Assembly: GCA_021796315.1 (NCBI GenBank)
Contig: JAJYOH010000265.1
Coordinates: 1-7,890, forward strand
Reading direction: 5' to 3'
Length of the DNA: 7,890 bases
From: Chloroflexota bacterium
Lineage (GTDB): Bacteria; Chloroflexota; Anaerolineae; Anaerolineales; Villigracilaceae
Shown here: positions 6,140 to 7,890 of the stretch, piece after piece
Position numbering within the stretch: the first letter of the stretch is position 1
Layout of the letters: each line of letters starts with the position of its first letter
Program-made: the position numbers and the translations under genes
Notes under the pieces: model-generated
Told to the model about the DNA's origin: nothing
Seen by the model: only the letters and a program-made list of their open reading frames with translations
Database searches by the model: none

Positions 6140-6167
6140 AAAAAGCGGAGCATTGCTCCACCTTTTT
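6138..6167. terminator. Bidirectional intrinsic terminator
   Basis: Stem GGAGC (6147-6151), loop ATT, stem GCTCC (6155-6159), flanked by seven A residues on the left (6138-6144) and five T residues on the right (6163-6167). Read rightward it ends the VanZ transcript. Read leftward it ends scpA with a U7 tract. The A and T tracts can also pair and lengthen the stem. It overlaps the last bases of the VanZ stop codon. Confidence 0.85.
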
Positions 6168-6173
6168 GAATTT

Positions 6174-6944
6174 CTACTCGAATTCCAACTCGATCTCTTC
6201 GCCCTCTGTCCATTCTTCGAGCCGGTCAATGGCGATGTCGCTGAACAGGCCTTCCTGATGCGCTTCGACGCGATAACGTTTTACCAATTCCAGCAAGGCT
6301 AAAAACGTCACGACAATTTCCAAACGAGTCGGTTTTTCGCCGAGCAATTCGCGGAAGTGGGCATGTTCATTCTGGCCAAGCCGCCTGGAGATCATGTCGA
6401 TCTTCTCGCGGATGGTAATCTTCGGCGCGGCGATGATCGATGCAAGCGGCTTTTTCTCTTCTCCCTTGGCGAAGGCCGATTGTGCGGCGGCCAGTAATTC
6501 GTCGAGGGTAAGATACGAAAGATCAAGCTTGGCCTCCACTTTGGGAGGCGGGGCGACTCGCAGATGAGTCCGCAGATTTGCTGTCTGGCGATCTTCCAGC
6601 CAGAGTGCGATCTCTTTGAATCGTTTGTACAAACGCAACTGCCGCACCAGATCGTCGCCGACATTTTCCTCACCCGGCTCGCGCGCGGGCGGACGCGGCA
6701 GCAGCGCTTCGGATTTGATCTGTAACAACTTGGCCGCGATCACAAGGAAAGCCGAGATCTCGTCGGCACGGATTTGTGCGAGCCCATGAATGTAGGCGAG
6801 ATACTGGTCGGTGACCATCGCCAGCGAGATGGAAGTTATATCCAACTCGGCGTGCTCGATAAGGCTGAGTAATAAATCGAGCGGGCCCTCATAAACGGGA
6901 GTGTGGACGGTATAGGCTGTTTGGCGTCCGAGCATGTTTTCCAT
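6174..6944 (-). CDS. scpA: Segregation and condensation protein A (kleisin)
   Basis: This is the kleisin subunit of the SMC-ScpAB condensin, which bridges the SMC head domains and compacts and segregates the chromosome in the cytoplasm. The N-terminal signature is clear (YTVHTPVYEGPLDLLLSLIE), followed by the helical region (ADEISAFLVIAAKLLQIKSEALLP), a charged linker, and a winged-helix C-terminal part (EIVVTFLALLELVKRYRVEAHQEGLFSDIAI) ending in an acidic tail. With start ATG 6944 the protein has 256 residues, normal for the family. The frame continues upstream to a GTG at 6977, but an extended -10 promoter lies between the two, so the GTG would be outside the transcript; ATG 6935 is also possible. 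ScpB, often adjacent in other bacteria, is not next to it on the downstream side. Convergent with the VanZ gene. Confidence 0.95.
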   Translation of the reverse strand: MENMLGRQTAYTVHTPVYEGPLDLLLSLIEHAELDITSISLAMVTDQYLAYIHGLAQIRADEISAFLVIAAKLLQIKSEALLPRPPAREPGEENVGDDLVRQLRLYKRFKEIALWLEDRQTANLRTHLRVAPPPKVEAKLDLSYLTLDELLAAAQSAFAKGEEKKPLASIIAAPKITIREKIDMISRRLGQNEHAHFRELLGEKPTRLEIVVTFLALLELVKRYRVEAHQEGLFSDIAIDRLEEWTEGEEIELEFE

Positions 6945-6954
6945 AAGTGGGCGA

Positions 6955-6963
6955 ATTATATCA
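6955..6963 (-). promoter_or_regulatory. Extended -10 promoter of scpA
   Basis: The minus strand reads TGATATAAT, a perfect -10 hexamer (6960-6955) with the TGn extension that compensates for a poor -35. The predicted transcription start (near 6948) is about four bases before ATG 6944, so the mRNA would be almost leaderless. It lies just downstream of the YbaK-like stop codon, which suggests scpA is transcribed at least partly on its own. Confidence 0.6.
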
Positions 6964-7001
6964 TTCGGAATCTGCACTCTTGGAAACCATTGTTGTTTGC
7001 A

Positions 7002-7496
7002 TTATTCGCTAAATATCGCCTTGTCTCTGTCTGTCAAGTTGACCACAATTGCTTTGCTGGCTCGGATCAAATTCGCGGGTGTAATCATGATCTCTTTGCC
7101 CCACTGTCCCGCACCGACACCGAGAATTGGCTCGCTGACCAGTGAAGCTTCCAGAAAAGATCGAAATCCGTCCGGTTGCCAGCAGAAGGGCGGAATGGAG
7201 CCGATGATGTATCCGGTCGTTTCCTTGACCACTTCGGGCGCGGCCATTTGAATGTTGCGCGAGCCGATGGCTTTCTTGAGATTGCCGGAGATGGCATTCT
7301 GATCGCCGCCGAGCATGACCAGCACCCGCTCGCCAGTGCCGACTTGAAAGATCAAGGTTTTAACAGCCTGTCTTTCTGCGAGGCCTAAAACACGCGCGAC
7401 ATTGGCCGCACCCTTTGCTGTTTCGGGCGAAAAACTGTGGCGCTCGTAAGGAATGGCAAGATTGTCGAGAAAAATATGAGAGGGGAGTTGAAGCAT
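7002..7496 (-). CDS. YbaK/ProX-type aminoacyl-tRNA deacylase
   Basis: The 164-residue cytoplasmic protein belongs to the YbaK/EbsC/ProX editing superfamily, free-standing domains related to the prolyl-tRNA synthetase insertion domain that hydrolyse mischarged tRNAs such as Cys-tRNA(Pro) or Ala-tRNA(Pro). Visible signatures are IPYERHSFSPET, the lysine strand AVKTLIFQV (Lys46, the position of the key lysine in this family), VLVMLGGDQNAI, and the substrate loop GYIIGSIPPFCW (95-106). The usual loop is GGxxPxG-like, so Ser100 and Phe-Cys-Trp are variations. Substrate specificity cannot be assigned. ATG 7496 was chosen because it lies one base after the stop of the EamA gene (TAATATG), giving a family-like length. 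An upstream in-frame TTG (7520) would overlap that gene and lacks support. Confidence 0.9.
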   Translation of the reverse strand: MLQLPSHIFLDNLAIPYERHSFSPETAKGAANVARVLGLAERQAVKTLIFQVGTGERVLVMLGGDQNAISGNLKKAIGSRNIQMAAPEVVKETTGYIIGSIPPFCWQPDGFRSFLEASLVSEPILGVGAGQWGKEIMITPANLIRASKAIVVNLTDRDKAIFSE

Positions 7497-7497
7497 A

Positions 7498-7890
7498 TTA
7501 TTTTGTATTTCTTGAAGCAAGGTAGATTCCGATCAGGATCAACACACCGCCTGTCAGCGTCGCGGCGGTTGGCATTTCCTGCAAAATAAAATAAGCCAGG
7601 ATTGCCGAGCCGATTGGTTCGCCCAAAGTTGTGATTGCAACGAACGCAGCGGGCAAATGAGCCAATGCCCAATTGTATGTGGAGTGCCCAATCAGTTGTG
7701 GGATCAGGGCCAGCAGCAGAATCCATAAATATGTCATCGGGGTGTATCCAAAAGGCGATTCGCCTGCAATGAGCATAAATGCGAGAAGACAAATTGCCGC
7801 TGTTGTGTAAACCAGAAAAATATAAGGCACAAGCGATATTTTTATTCGCAGTTTCCTGCCGATCATCAAATACCCCGCCAGCCTCGCGCT
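7498..7890 (-). CDS. EamA-family (DMT) transporter, C-terminal part only
   Basis: The 130 visible residues are the second half of an EamA/drug-metabolite transporter, an inner-membrane carrier family usually with ten TM helices in two repeats. The second-repeat signature is clear: LIPQLIGHSTYNWALAHLPAAFVAITTLGEPIGSAIL, then a Glu in LQEMPTAATLTGGVLILIGIYL, before a short basic tail (ASRNTK). The frame is open through the window edge with no need for a start near 7869, so the 5' half lies outside. Substrate is unknown; members export amino acids, nucleosides or drugs. The stop sits one base before the YbaK-like start codon, suggesting co-transcription and translational coupling. Confidence 0.9.
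   Translation of the reverse strand, partial: SARLAGYLMIGRKLRIKISLVPYIFLVYTTAAICLLAFMLIAGESPFGYTPMTYLWILLLALIPQLIGHSTYNWALAHLPAAFVAITTLGEPIGSAILAYFILQEMPTAATLTGGVLILIGIYLASRNTK

Noticed and set aside
7385..7792. Minus-strand 135-codon ORF over the EamA and YbaK-like genes
   Set aside because: It is in a different frame from two recognisable genes, spans their junction, and its translation has no domain pattern.

Overview
This 7.9 kb window looks like the chromosome of a Chloroflexota bacterium, most likely class Anaerolineae. That placement is an inference from three things: secreted lipoproteins with Thr/Pro linkers and a VATVVAATIQAL-type segment after the lipid-modified Cys; several membrane proteins that combine zinc ribbons, GYF_2-like and LamG-like modules; and promoters that sit almost on the start codon. 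No RNA gene, insertion sequence, CRISPR array or attachment site was seen. No gene-free stretch exceeds about 135 bases.

Left part (1-4729, all minus strand): a probable operon of one leader peptide and five poorly characterised envelope genes. A good sigma70-type promoter (TTGACT, 17 bp, TACACT) precedes a 20-codon leader ORF with a strong Shine-Dalgarno site. The leader's stop overlaps the start of a zinc-ribbon membrane protein (ATGA). Then follow a 592-aa two-TM protein with a Cys-His-Asp papain-like C-terminal domain, a 202-aa GYF_2-like protein, a DUF333 lipoprotein, and a one-TM protein with a LamG-like ectodomain that runs off the left edge. Two of these proteins appear to share an N-terminal module. 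I recognise no named system, so this operon is the best candidate for something undescribed.

Middle (4747-6139): a minus-strand lipoprotein with two copies of a PPC-like beta domain, divergent from a plus-strand VanZ-family membrane protein. The VanZ mRNA is probably leaderless.

Right part (6138-7890, minus strand): housekeeping genes. A bidirectional terminator separates vanZ from the convergent scpA (condensin kleisin). scpA appears to have its own extended -10 promoter only four bases from the preferred ATG. Upstream lie a YbaK/ProX-type aminoacyl-tRNA deacylase and the C-terminal part of an EamA-family transporter, joined by a TAATATG junction that suggests translational coupling.

The housekeeping genes have no evident functional link to the envelope operon. 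The operon's products are all predicted to be membrane-bound, lipid-anchored or equipped with protein-interaction modules, which suggests a surface complex. Its function cannot be read from the sequence.
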